From Ficedula albicollis (lineage: Eukaryota > Chordata > Aves > Passeriformes > Muscicapidae), in contig NC_021673.1 in the NCBI RefSeq assembly GCF_000247815.1, positions 104,387,363 through 104,451,362 of the forward strand: a stretch of DNA of 64,000 bases. The letters are read 5' to 3'. Each line of letters starts with the position of its first letter. Positions within the stretch are counted from its first letter, which is position 1. This document shows positions 14,180-27,200 of the stretch, piece by piece. Under the pieces are notes generated by a model. That model was not told the DNA's origin and did no database searches. It was given only the letters and a program-made list of their open reading frames with translations. The translations under genes and the position numbers were made by a program.

Positions 14180-14371
14180 CACAAGACAAAAAAAACCCCA
14201 AAAACAAACAAACAAACCCAAAAACCAGAACCAAACCAACAAAACAAAAACCAAACCAAACTAACTAAACAAAAAGCCCCTAAAAATCCCAACTAAAAAT
14301 TCCAGACACAAACAAACAAACCCCAAGCCTCCAAAAAAAGCCAACCTCCCCAAAACTGCCAAAAAAACCCA
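14180..14371. repeat. C/A-rich, G-poor low-complexity tract
   Basis: About 190 bases made of irregular caaa, aacc and cccaa words with very few G or T on the plus strand, ending close to the poly-C tract. It has no clear unit length, so it is not a simple microsatellite. It produces spurious open frames on both strands. Confidence 0.8.
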
Positions 14372-14457
14372 GCCTTGTATCTCGACATTTCTTTATACAT
14401 TTGTTCCTGAAATACATTATATTTTGTAAATTTGCTACCATATTTTTTTTTTTTTTT

Positions 14458-14733
<276 letters not shown>

Positions 14734-17700
14734 ACCATATTTTTTTTTTTTTTTTCTTTGTCTAGCAGATGAGAAGACCAAAAGCCTTCTTCCTCCAGAC
14801 TGCTGAAGACCATCTGGTAAACAAACTTCACAGAAAAAAAGATGCTTGGATTATGTGATTTTTCTGATGAACTGCATTTCTTTGCCTCTTTTCTGCTTTA
14901 GCACTAGGCATCACTGATGAACAGGTGGGTTAACAGGACCCCACCAAGCCCAATTTAAGACTGATTTTTTGTCAAAGATGGAAAACTTCTCATCACACAT
15001 CAGCTTTTCATAATTTTCCTTCCTCTAAAATACAGACATGCATGTGAATTTCTATGGGTGATGCTGTATACATCTTCCTTGAACAAAAAATGGATTCTAG
15101 TGCATAACATAGCCAATTAATAGTCAGAGCAACACTAATAAATGGTCACCTTTATAGTGTTCTTTTCTGAAAGTGTTTGGTTCACAAAGACGGTGTGCTC
15201 AGCTCTCGAGCTTCAGAAAGATGCCAACTTCCCTGTTTGCAGAACATATTTTAAGTTACATCTTAAGTTTGTCCTACAAAGAGGACAAATATGTTACTTT
15301 TCACACAATATTCTATTTTCTACATTACAAGCAAGAAACATTTTCTTTTACCTTATTTGCCTCTACTTATTTAATGGAGACTCTCATTTCTCTTACTTCT
15401 TCATTCTGATATGCAAAGATCTGTTGAATTTTTCTAGTCTGATTTTTACAACACAGAAGTCAAACCAAGATCTTGCCTTTGAGACAGAGAGATCTATACA
15501 TGCTCTGAAGTCCTTCATGTCTGATTTACTGAGCTCAGTCTGTGTGGGGAAGAGGATAGGAAAAATTGCTTTTTCCTCCTCTGTGGCTTTGACAATGGAC
15601 TACAGAAAAATCATAATTTTCTCAAACCTGTTTCACAAGCCACATTGACAAGCAAATGAAAGAACAGCCTGCATGGGATTTAGGAATTTATACTGGCAAA
15701 TAAATACTAAGTAATTATTTATACAATATCTAGAGCTTGTTTGTACTTTCAGAGAATTTCCAAAGGTATATATGAAAGGCGGGCAAGTATTACATACAAA
15801 ATGTAGCCACACATGTGAACAATGCAAGTGCCTTCACCTAGCAATGAACCTACCAGCAGTTTTCTGACACTGCTCCTGTGTCCCTTGGTCTGTACATAAA
15901 GATCCAGGGAAATGAAACACTGCAACAAAGCCTGAGCAAACTTTGTATTGGAAACCATGCTAGCTCTGCATTTACAGCCTTCCACCTGAATGGGGTGGCT
16001 CATTCCCTGCACAAACAAAACTGCCACACAGCTGATTATGACAAAGACAGAAAAATACAGAAATCACGAAAATTGTGAAAGACAGCTGTTCTGGCAGTTA
16101 TCACTAAACCCTCCTATGACAAAGGAAGAGGCAGAGAGAAACTCAGAGAGAAACTCCGGTATTCTCATGTACCATATTGAAGTGGTAACTTGTAAAAAGC
16201 TGAGGGTTACTAGTTTTTAGTACACACTGTTTCTTTTTGTCCTCAACACCAGTAAAACGATCAGGTCTCAACAGAGACTCAAACATAATCCTTATCACGG
16301 AGTCTTTGGTGGGTAATGGTAGCAAGTGAGCTAAGGTGAATTTACCATATGGCTTCACAATATAACCTAGAGATGTCACTCTCACATGTAAAGGGTCTAT
16401 TACTTCTGTACGTGTTCAGGTAGGGGCAAAAAGTAACTTCTTTTGTCATTTGCCACTACTACTGCAAAACAGGAGAACTGGGCTCTATAAAGCCTCACCT
16501 TATCAAATGGGGGCTTAGAAGGGGCTCAAATCTCTGACTGAAGACAGATGGCTTCAACCACCTTTTTAACGTTTTGAAGATTAAGAAGTAAAGAACAGCA
16601 TCAAACACAGCTGAATCTTCAAGATTAATACAGGTACACAGAATTCAATCACTTTGTATATATATATCTCAGGAAAACAGCCTGGCTGTTTTCAGTCCCA
16701 CATCCTGCAAAAAATGACAGCATCTATGAAACTGAAAAATTGTAGACTATTTTGCCTTGCAGTTATTCAATTCTCCCTGAAGTAATTTCACATGTTATTA
16801 TTCATCTGAAGGCTAAAACCATAGAAGCAAAAGTTTCTTTGTAAAGAGGAGTGTGGACTTCCACACTGCTGTACTTGTGACAACTTTTTGTGACATAAAA
16901 ACAAAAAAACATGCCAAGGAAGTTAAGAGTATTGTTATTCAATGCACTATTTCTGCTTCAGATGCCTAAAAGGGAAGTTTCAGTTTGAAAGAAAACGTGT
17001 TTTTGTTTCTGAAAACCCTTATTAAAATGTTCACTCAGCACATAAGAGTTGTGCGTGGAAGAAAGACAAGTATTTTGCAGAAAAGAGAAGGAATATGAAA
17101 GGGGTTATTAGAGAGGCAAGTTTATGCTGTTGGTAGTGAAGACTGTAAACATTTTCCTTGTAAATATTTATTTTCAAAAGTTTCTAACTTATACCTAAAA
17201 CCTCCTCCTGACTGAAACTTGACTTGATGCCTGTCTCCTTAATAAGCAATACAGAAAGCAATTCTGCATCTGCCTTACAACTGGATACAGAGGGAAAAAA
17301 AAAGAGGTTGAAAGGCTACACTGTGCCACTGAATCTAAAATTGTTTTATTTTCAGGAGTACCTTTTTACAGTCATTGAGATATGCTCTGAAGTATTTCCA
17401 CATCTCAGATCCGGCTGCTCTGCATGCTGCAGCAAGCAGAGATAATCTGAACTATGGGGAGTATTCAAAAGCCTGAGATGCACAAAAGAACATACTTTAT
17501 ATATAAAGACATGCAACCTGCATGTGAGTAATCTGCTGTTTTACACATGACTGACCTGCTTGAAAACCAGCCCTGGTGGAAATGGCCATGAGTGATGCTG
17601 TAGAACTGTGTTAACATTCATTTGTCACTCACCATTTACAGCTGCTGGTGCTGTGGAGGAGGAAGCATCCAAAACCCTTGACAGAGACTAGCTAAAATAA

Positions 17701-18932
17701 GCTACAACATAGGTCACTAAACTACCTGAGCTTCAGGAGATGCAGAACAAATAAATACAAATCAAATTATTTTTTCCCTGCTCAGTAATCAATTCAGAAA
17801 CAAAAACAATCACCACGCTTGATCAGAAGTCATACAGTAGTCAAACATCCAGCACTGTGTGTGAGAATAAGCACTGTACAGATATTCAACCTAATGCTGT
17901 TGTGGAAGGACCAGGTTAAAATTCACTGACTACATAACTCCTGGAAAAAAAAATAACCCTTAGCTGCCAGTAAATTAAGCAGATAATACAAGAGCTCAAT
18001 ATTCTCCTATAAAAAGAAGAATTACATCCATAAGAACAAGGGATTTACAAAGCAAAATGAGTTTTAAATTGCACCAGCCTGCTGGTTCTGCATGACCCAA
18101 TGTGCTGGCTTTTGATGAGGGAATCTTTTTAATCATGGTGACTCAGGTGTGGATCCCATCTGTTGATGCCAATTACAGCAGATCACCAAAAGTCTTTATT
18201 AGCTGTAAATTCTGTCTACCACTCACATTATACTTATCACATAAAGGAAAATTGTTACTAATTTAGTAATTGAAATTGCACACTCCGAATGTATTACTCT
18301 TAGAAGCTGAAGTAAAACAATTTTTGATATTTAGTTGAGAAAGCCTACATTAAGAAATTATTTTAAAAAATGTTTCCTCCCTTATTTCAAGGTAGCAGCA
18401 GGATGCTATGAATGCCAAGGTGGAAAGCTACCATTCTGCATGTCAGACTCTGGTTAGTATGGAAGACAGTAACACTTCAATAAACAGGTGATTAGGCAAC
18501 TCCCAGCTCTGCTAAAAGCAGATTGGTAGTCTATTACAAACTGATTAAATTTGCCACTTCTTCACTTCAAACAATTATATTTGCTCATTAACACTTGATA
18601 TGTTGAATGCAGCTTAAGAACATAGGAAAATTAAATATCAATCATTCTAACTCCTCAGAGATTTAAAACTGACTCACATAATGATATTTTTCTTCAAAGA
18701 ACAATAGGCATGTGCACCTGTGAAAGCTGCTGTGGAGGAGAAAAGGGAGGATGGGAAAAGTTATTTAAAGACTGAGGAAAAGTAGACACCAAGGGAATTA
18801 AACATGCCGCTTAACTGCTGTGCTGTACTGATGTGTTTGCACATATCTGATGAAAATGTGTTCTAAAACAGAGCACGAACATCCTGGCCACAGTGCAAGC
18901 TGTGGCACGTGACATGCTTGTTGGTGAACAGA

Positions 18933-19085
18933 ACCATGGAATATCCTGGGACTACAAGGATCATAAAGTCCCACTCCTGGCCTTGCATACACCAAGAATC
19001 CCACCATGTGCCTGAGAGTGCTGCCCAAATGCTCCTTGAACTCTGGCAAGCTTGTGCTGTGACCACTCCCCTGGAAGATATGGAG
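18933..19085 (-). mobile_element. CR1 LINE fragment, reverse orientation
   Basis: The plus strand reads accatggaatatcctgggac, later gtcccactcctggccttgca, later caccatgtgcctgagagtgc and tgaactctggcaagcttgtg. That is the reverse complement pattern of an avian CR1 3' region. The fragment lacks the terminal octamer and any reverse transcriptase sequence. The open frames across it are non-coding. Confidence 0.75.
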
Positions 19086-21357
19086 GCACAGTCTGACACG
19101 TGAAACAAATGTGTTTCTTCCATAGTCAATACAGAATCCTAAAGGAGGTCTGGAGATTACTCCCAGTTACTTTATCACCTTTGCAAAAGACAGAGACTGC
19201 ATTTTACTGGAAGTGTGCTTTGTCAGGAAGCTGAGTTATTTACACACTAGAGAGTAACACTAACCAGTCTTTAAACAACTGCACCTCTCAGGATGTTGCA
19301 GAGAACCATAAAAAACAGGAGAGTATTTTTAACTCTATTCTGATGATGGGAAAGCCGAGATAAAGCAAGAAAAAGAAACTTTCTCATGATTCTGCATCAG
19401 GCCACAGACAGAACCAGACAAACACACAGACTTTTGAGATCAGTATTCTTCACTCCTACAAACTAGAGGTACGAACCTGCTTTCCAACCAGCCTTAAAAA
19501 GTAAGATGTTGAAGATCTTGAAAAAAACATCACCGCCAGATAATTTTGAGCTTGCTGTAAATTGAATGCTTATTTTAAAACTAATTTTACATTCTTCAGA
19601 GAGTCTGTTTCTTACTCATTACACCATGAGAGGAAGGGATTAGGCATCCCCATGTGCACCTAGCTGCATCTACACAGAAGACATTGATGTGATCCACCTC
19701 CAAAACTGACAGCTGCAACAGTCATATATCCTTTACATCTTGGAAGAATATTAGTTTCCACTGCTCTTATTCTTTTTCTTGACTAGGTACTTCTTGACAC
19801 CATATGTGGAAAAAGCATGGCAAAGAAACTATTGGGATTTGTTGGAGGATCTGGTAAACAGACCTTCAGCACATTATTCATACATGATTACATACTTGGT
19901 TTAAAGACCTGAGCAGAACTTCAAGCCTGGTATTTGCTATTCAAGTATTATGATGATTGTGATTAAAATGATGATAACATTGTGATAAAACAATATTTAA
20001 ACTCGCTTTAGGTGGGGACCTAAGAGAAAGGTATCTGGGAGATCTGGTGAACTTCCTGATGAAAACTTATTGAAAACTACAAGTTGAAGCCCAACTGTTT
20101 ATTTTTTTATTTTAGATTTAAATTAAATGTGAAAATCAACATCATTAAGTAAATTTTAAATGTAACAAACCATTTCTTCTTTGAAGAAGAGGGTGTGAAA
20201 GTCCAAAAGGATTAAATCAAATGCTGCATTTTTGTTCCTGTCTTCCTATCCTATGGCTGAAACCATGACACTGGCTTGTCTGTAGAGACTTTGGACTAAA
20301 GAACATGGTGGGTGGGGACTGGAGGCAGCCAACTCTGGGATATTTAAGAAACAACTTAAATCACAGCAAGATGCCTTATTTGACATGGTCAACATTTTAT
20401 TTGCTTTGATAAAAAAACATTAAAAAATATGTGACCCCTAAATCCAACACATGTTAAGATTATTCGGAGCATATTATACTCAGTACTCCAGCTGGGTCCC
20501 TTAAAAGGTTGAAAAAACATCAGTGGATGGAGCTCAGCTTTTTCAGATTCATGGGCAAATGCAGGAAGCTCTGTCAAAGACTACCTATCACAAAAAAGAT
20601 TCCCTCCAAGCAGTGGAGGAGCAATCAAATTTTCACACACGCTATCCAAGCATAGGCAGGAGATTGGCATATTGTTCAATATTGTGACTAAGTAGTCACA
20701 GAAGACTCATTCTTCCCATTTGTTCCAGCTCTGAACTTGACCAAAAAATAAATAAGGACTGCATCAGAATGCACAAATTATGTCTTTGAAGACAAGTACA
20801 AATTGAAAATTAATTTGAGTGTTGATAAAAGAACAGGCTCTTTTTCTCAAGCAAGCTTTTAAATGACAGCCTGCAAAACTGTCTCTGTAGAACCCTGTGA
20901 TAAATCCTCCTGCCAGTGTTCAAATGTCTTTTGGTCCTCTACCAAAACTTGTCAGCTGAAGAGTTTTGTATTTTAAGTACCTGGAGCCTAGTTATCATTC
21001 AACAGTTAAGTGAACATACATTTTCATGACACTGTTGTCTCTCTGAACCAGTACAAAACATTTCTACCATGACTCATATCTTTTTTCACAAGTAACATAA
21101 TGCCGAGTAACTTCTTTGAAAAAGGATGCATTTTGCTTTTTTTACTCAAAACCTGTTTTAACACAAAGGTAAAGGACTGCTTACTTGAAATACTTGAAAA
21201 TTCAGTAATAATTCAGGTTCCTCGCTCCTACATAAGTGATTGATCCAACTCTACCCTGGATATTGACTGTGGCAAGAATGCATGTTAAACAGAATAAACT
21301 GCAATCCAAGTACCAAAACCTCTTAGCCTCACATAACCAGAAGGATGATAAACTTAC

Positions 21358-21394
21358 CTTGCGTAGCAATGTAGTGATTTGGTCTATGATAACC
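21358..21394 (-). CDS. PTPRM: PTPRM D1 exon, 37 bp, phase 0 to 1 (HYIATQG)
   Basis: Twelve codons and one base: GYHRPNHYIATQ plus the first G of Gly. HYIATQG is PTP motif 4 (YIAxQGP), a structural element of the catalytic fold. The acceptor ends tttattttag right of 21394 and the donor is gtaagt starting at 21357. The reading chains from Asp at the end of the 77 bp exon to Gly-Pro at the start of the 98 bp exon. It is too short to be found by open-frame length, so the evidence is the residue match together with two good splice sites. Confidence 0.96.
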
Positions 21395-24176
21395 CTAAAA
21401 TAAATTGAAAGGAAAAAAAAATCAGCAATTTGCACCTTGGCTGTGTTCCTATGAGTGAAACTTCATTTAGGATAGTATTCAGTAAATGTCACAACAGTAC
21501 AAATAATGTATTAGATGCAAAAGTTCTTTTCAGCTGGGGAAGGGCAAGTGAGAAGGTAAACAAAAGCAAATGTGTTTTCTGCAAAATACTTAAGTTGCAG
21601 CCTTGTACATAAGGGGCCAGAAGTAATATGTTCTTTCAGTCCCTTGTTGGCTCTGCTGAAAATGAAATCCACTCTAGCTCTTGCAGTTAATGGCATCAGG
21701 TGCTCATAGAGTCTGAGACATACCTTCACCTATCGCTGTTGATTGCAAAGCCTATCCCTTTTTTAACAGTTAAAAAATGTCAAATTTGCGTTCAGCCTGG
21801 GGAAGGCAGGAGGGCATGGTGTTCGCTCTGCTGCCCATGGTGATTTGTTTATGTTTTATTTCTCAACAGTAAAAAAGCAGATAAGTTCTTTGATTAAATC
21901 ATTTGGTATGAACATACTTTTTCAAGAAGAACATAATATAACTCTGATGAGAAGAGCAACTTAATCATAAGTTGGCTAAGCAACTCTATGCATTCTTTGC
22001 AACATGGAACAGGCTGCCAAAATGTAATGATAGCATTTTTATAGTATTTGAATTTCTGATGTGATGGAAGTGTCACCAGAAGTTTAGATCATACACCAGT
22101 ATGCTGATCAATTCAGTTGTAAGATTGTTAATATTTGAATAATGGTTATGATGCATTGTCAGTCATCAGCAGGAAGAACTTAAGGCTGTAGCATGCATGC
22201 CATTGCAATTTCTTTGTGAAAGAGCAAGGGGAAATGCAGTGATACAAGGTGGGAAAGAATCAAAGAAGATACTTTGAATATTACAGAAAGAATAACATGA
22301 ATTACACAATTGATTTCTTTACATGACATTGAAGTAAAATTTGGAAGTCTGTGAACTGAGAAGTGTTCAGAGAGCGACAGAGTGGGGTTTCTTTTCCTGC
22401 TATGTGTTATCTAATCCTTAGTGCCTGGGATCAAACATTTCCATTTCCCAGTGAAAAAAAGCATGGGAAGAAATACATCATAACCATTGTGTCTATGATG
22501 GTGCCATTCCCTTATTAACATGTTATACTGACAGCACAACAACTCTAGTGATAACGGCATGCAAAAGCAAAATTAAAACTGCTTCTGTAGTAGAAAAACC
22601 AGTGTTTCCAACAAAAACCTGACTAGCAAGATTATAAACAAACATGCTGTGTTTTGTGGCAGAGGTGTCTTTGGAGTATGCCTGCAGTCCTCCAAGCTTT
22701 GCAATGAAGCCATCTGCTGAGGATGAGGAAAGGACTTTTTTGGTTCTCAGACATTGTTTTTTCTAGGGCCACATACTCTCCATCCTTTTGTACTCCATAA
22801 GCAAGAAAAGAAAAAGGTTTCTATGCAGATATCTATCAGCATTTTATATGAGACTGTATGATCCAAATCTTTATTTCTAACATCTCACAATATTTTAGAG
22901 AAAGATCCAAATCTGACACAAGAACATACTACTAGCCTAAAATCAGAACAGTCCTGAATGTTGGAGAAAACGTGAAAGTGAATTCAAATCTAAGTCCCCA
23001 GTGTGAATTCTCTCTTTCCTTTCACGACAGATTGCTCCCTTCAGAGATTAGTGTGGCATCTAACTAAATGTATTTCCATATGTGCCTTCACTGCTTGGTG
23101 ACTGTGCTATTCTTTCAAACAGCAAGGGACTGACCAGAAATCTGAGCTTAATTTAATGATTCCTGAATATGCTTATAAACATCAGTAACAAGAGATATCT
23201 TCAGAAAGTTCCCTCAGACTTCATATTGCTACAACTGAAGTACCTACTTGTCGTGTATAGCTCTAGTTCCTCCACATTCTGAGAAAAAAACATCTGTTAC
23301 ATTCCTGTTTCATACTAGTAATTAAATTTGAACTGCAAAATCTGACACCATTTTTCAAAGATGCAACTGCTGAACAGGAAATCCTTAGCAGGCATAGTTT
23401 CCTATGAAGCAACACTTGTTTTACTTAGCCTAACACCTAGCACTCCATGTAAACAGTAAAATGACTAACTTTGCTATCCATAGACTTCTGGCTTTAGATA
23501 AACAATATTGGCTTTTTAATGATTTTCGATTCTACTTCTGAGCTCATTCTTTCAACCAAAAACACCTTGTCTCTTAAAGAATTTATTCTAATGTAAAACA
23601 TTAAGTTAACATGATGCAGAATGAACAAAGAAGCCACTTTCAATAATTAAACAGCCTACATATTTAATGAAATGTCTTGCTTGCATTAGAAATACTGGTT
23701 AACAGCTGCAGAATATACTTTGAAGGCGACTTAAAAGTGCAGAGATGACAAGAGACTGCAAATCTCTGCATTAGGCATTACAGAGTTTTGTCACATTAAT
23801 ATGCAAACAGCTTACTTTTAAATGTGGAATGATGCCAAGCTGTTGACAGAAAGTGAAAATAACATTTTGCTAGCCCATATAAGCACCAGCAGGCAAAGTA
23901 GCCATACAGTGTTCCTGGCAAGGTTTCAGTCTAGTGGCAGTTGGAGGAAATAACTCATTTAATTTACTGATTGACAAACCTTTGAGGCTTTTTTTTTTTT
24001 TTTTCCCTTTAAGGCACACCTCGCTTCCAAAGATAGCACTCTCCAGTGCTAAACAATGTTAGCAGCTGTTATTAGCTGTGGTATTTATTACAAATTGTGA
24101 ATAATGTGAGAATAATAAGAGTTCCCTCTTTGACTGAACACAACATTAAGCTTGTTGACTACATCAGGATACGCAC
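21395..24176 (-). other. PTPRM: PTPRM intron, 2.8 kb
   Basis: A phase 0 intron between the 77 bp and 37 bp D1 exons. The only low-complexity item is a 16-base T run at 23989-24004. I see no repeat family or additional exon. Confidence 0.88.
23989..24004. repeat. T16 homopolymer
   Basis: Sixteen T followed by CCCTTT. It is listed because a T run of the same length, also followed by C, flanks the poly-C tract. Confidence 0.9.
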
Positions 24177-24253
24177 ATCGATATAATTCCCATTGATGTA
24201 ATCAGAACTTGTTTCTCCTTCAATAGGCTGCAATCTCACTCGAGAATGATCAT
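24177..24253 (-). CDS. PTPRM: PTPRM D1 exon, 77 bp, phase 1 to 0 (DHSRVRL, DYINGNYID)
   Basis: It completes Tyr, then encodes 25 residues beginning DHSRVRLQPIEGETSS and ending DYINGNYID. These are PTP motif 2 (DxxRVxL) and motif 3 (DYIN), part of the D1 core beta sheet. The acceptor is gttcccttttcag right of 24253. The donor starting at 24176 is gtgcgt, weaker than the gtaagt of its neighbours. Its length and phases fit the exon pattern I recall for type IIB receptor phosphatases. From memory it carries three changes relative to human mu (Thr/Pro, Asp/Glu, Asn/Ser), all in the loop between the two motifs, so it is the least conserved D1 exon here. Confidence 0.97.
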
Positions 24254-27200
24254 CTGAAAAGGGAACAATGGAGAGGAAAAAAAGGTAATTAAAGACATAT
24301 TCAGTAACATAGGCCTAATCAAAATATTCCTTTATAGTCAAACTAAAACCTTAGCAATTGCAAGTTCATGCTTACTTTGTTGGGCATGAAAACTGTACCT
24401 ACATTTAATTCTCATTTCAGTCATTCACAGGCTTTCCAAATCCCCTCTGGTTTTCAGTATGAATTTCTTAAACCTTATAATGTGAAACCCATTACAATTA
24501 TGATTTTTGCCTTGACCAACCTCCCTGCTTTTGTCAATAAAATATCATTAAGTTGCCAAAGATTTATTCAATTAGAAATGCTTTTGCCAATACTCAGAAG
24601 GAGCTGGAGTCATTCAAGACATACTGCCACCTCAAGAGTTTTTGAAAGAAACTCATTATCTTTTCAGTAAGAGAGAAAGCAAAACAAAATAACGGCAAAA
24701 CCCAAGCAGTAATACAATAGATTTATCACTGAATTTTGCTTCACTGTGGTCTATCCAAGTATCTATCCAAGACTGTGAAAACACTTCCAAATTTATTTTT
24801 TAAATTCCAGTCTGAAAGAGTCTGAATTCCAGTCTGGCATGAATTCATCTCATGACAGCTGCTTCATCTTCTCTATGATATAGCAACACTGCTAGAGGCT
24901 AGTTCTTACCCTGCACAAGAATATCTGTAGCCTGGCAGGTCTCCTCCTTCTCAGAGACTTTGTAAGCCCCTCTTGACTCTCTTAGTTAAAAAGCAACCAA
25001 AACCAATGGCTTTTTCAGAATGCTGCCCAAGTTGCAGATAAAACAATTTGGGGGTAGGATCTCAAGGTGGAGAGATGTTAAGCAGCCACTTTATCGCTGC
25101 TTTGTTTATGAGGTACTCTTGTTAATTAGATACCTGTGTATTATTGTTTTCCTGCCTGCCTGCTGAGCTAATATTACTTGCAGCTGAAGACAGACCTCCA
25201 CGACAGTCATAACTTTATTGTAAATGTAAACAATCATTAAAGCACCCAAAACTTGCCACCTGTGTTCTGAACATCTATTTCTTAACCTTTAAAATTCCTA
25301 AAAGATAACAAATAAATGAAAGAACATGAAGTGATTTAAAAACCCAACTTCATTATAAACAGCATAATTTTGGCCCACATTATGGTGGAGGAAGAACAGG
25401 AAAGCACTTCTTAAAATAAGGTTGTTTTAGAATTACAAGTCAAGGGAGAAAGTGGTCGAGGTAAATTCTTTACCTCTTCCTCTTATGCTCCAGGTCTTAG
25501 GAAACAGAGATCTCAGAGCCTCATTCATTTCCCCAGGATTCCCTTGGGAGACAGAAAGAGCGTGCTACATCCCCAAACATAGTAAATGAGAATGAATTAA
25601 AATTCCATCTCTGCGTTCCACATAGTCTTATATTGTTATTTTCTTGGAATTATTTCACTCAACAGTCTTCAAGAATGAGGTTTTCAAACATGCTGGAATA
25701 TTTGAATGTTATGTTAATCAGGTCAACCTTTTCAGCCTCTTTATTCACGTTTCAAGAATAAAAATGTATAGAGCTGTGACTTTCCATTACATTACCCCTG
25801 CTTGTCTGACTCTACCAAGCTATGCTTATCCAAGTGCTTTGCTATCCTATGCTTAATTAAGCTATTTATCAGTTTCTTCAGAACAGAGGTTTGGCTCACG
25901 GATCCTTAATCCTAAAAATCCATCTTACTTAAGAAAGATACTAAGGAACTTTCTAAGCTCCAGCCATGGCTGCTGCCTTTACAGTTTTGGGATCTGATCC
26001 AATTTCTGCTAAAGACAGCAGATTCAGAAGTCAAGCTTGCTTGGACTCATGGTGTATCTTCATTCATATTTTCATGATTTCTCACATTGTTGCCTTACAG
26101 GAATTCTCACCAGGACAACTCAGGCTAGTAAAGATCTACACTTTTGCATTCCTTGAATTACAGAGGGCAGGGTACAGCTGTCTAAGCAAAAAACATCTCA
26201 TGGCACTTCATACAGCCACCTAATAGCAGGATATACTGCCTGGCTTTCAGCTGCCACTATGGAATAGCACGTCTCTCATATGCACTGTGCTGCATTCACT
26301 GGTCCTGCACAGATGTCCCAGGTCACCTGAAATGGCACTACATGCCACTGAAACCCCTATTTCACCTGCCTAGAAATGAGCTCCATATTGGACAAAACAA
26401 GCTCAGATTTCCCTCTAAGAAACAACTTAAAAATGTAACTTCCTGTTATTTGACTGATTTATACATTTGAATAATATGCAATATCTTTTCTTTAAATTTC
26501 CATTATTTTGTTACTTTCCCTGCAGTAATCTTGCTTTGGATTAAGCAAAATAAAGAAGTTACCTATCCTCATATCATCTCTTTCCCTTTTTTATTCTCAT
26601 GTGAATATTTTTTAGTACTGCATTCTCAGCTAAATTTCTGGGAATTCTAGAGGTAATGGACTGTCCAATACTCATTTATTTGCAGTGGAACTGGAGTGAC
26701 TCCCTTATTTTACTGTTTTGGGAGCTCAAGTTAACTCCTTACTGCATGGCAACACTTGTAAAATCCAAAGAAAAATCCTTATGTCAACACAAAGAAATGT
26801 TACTGTGTCTGGGCTGTGCTTATGTCAAGCAGATTTAAAACCAGGAGGTAGACAAGCCATATCCTTCAACACGTGTGTTAATTCTTAAATAGTCTCTATG
26901 TAAACTGCCTTTATTTTGAAGGTGTTTTTTTCCTTTATACTTCAGCTGCTCTTGACACTTCATGCAACCTTTAATATTCCGTTTTCCTTTTCATTGTTAT
27001 TTTGATACCTTTCCATTAGGAGATCTAATTTAATTTTCCACTGATCACTTAAGCTTTTAAAATTATTTATCTTAGAACAAATTTGTCTTTGTAGAACATG
27101 GTAATAGATAATGAATATAAGCATTTAATTCTCTCTTGCTTCATGTTACCTACAACATGTTTATGCCAGCCTGCAGACTGTGATCTCTAACAAGCCCCTT

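Noticed and set aside
15142..15648. 168-codon plus-strand open frame
   Set aside because: Longest non-repeat frame, but with Phe- and Ser-rich composition typical of AT-rich intron. No domain or motif, and an overlapping second frame of similar quality.
18798..19129. Overlapping open frames of 64-88 codons
   Set aside because: They lie in a CR1 LINE 3' region, which is non-coding.
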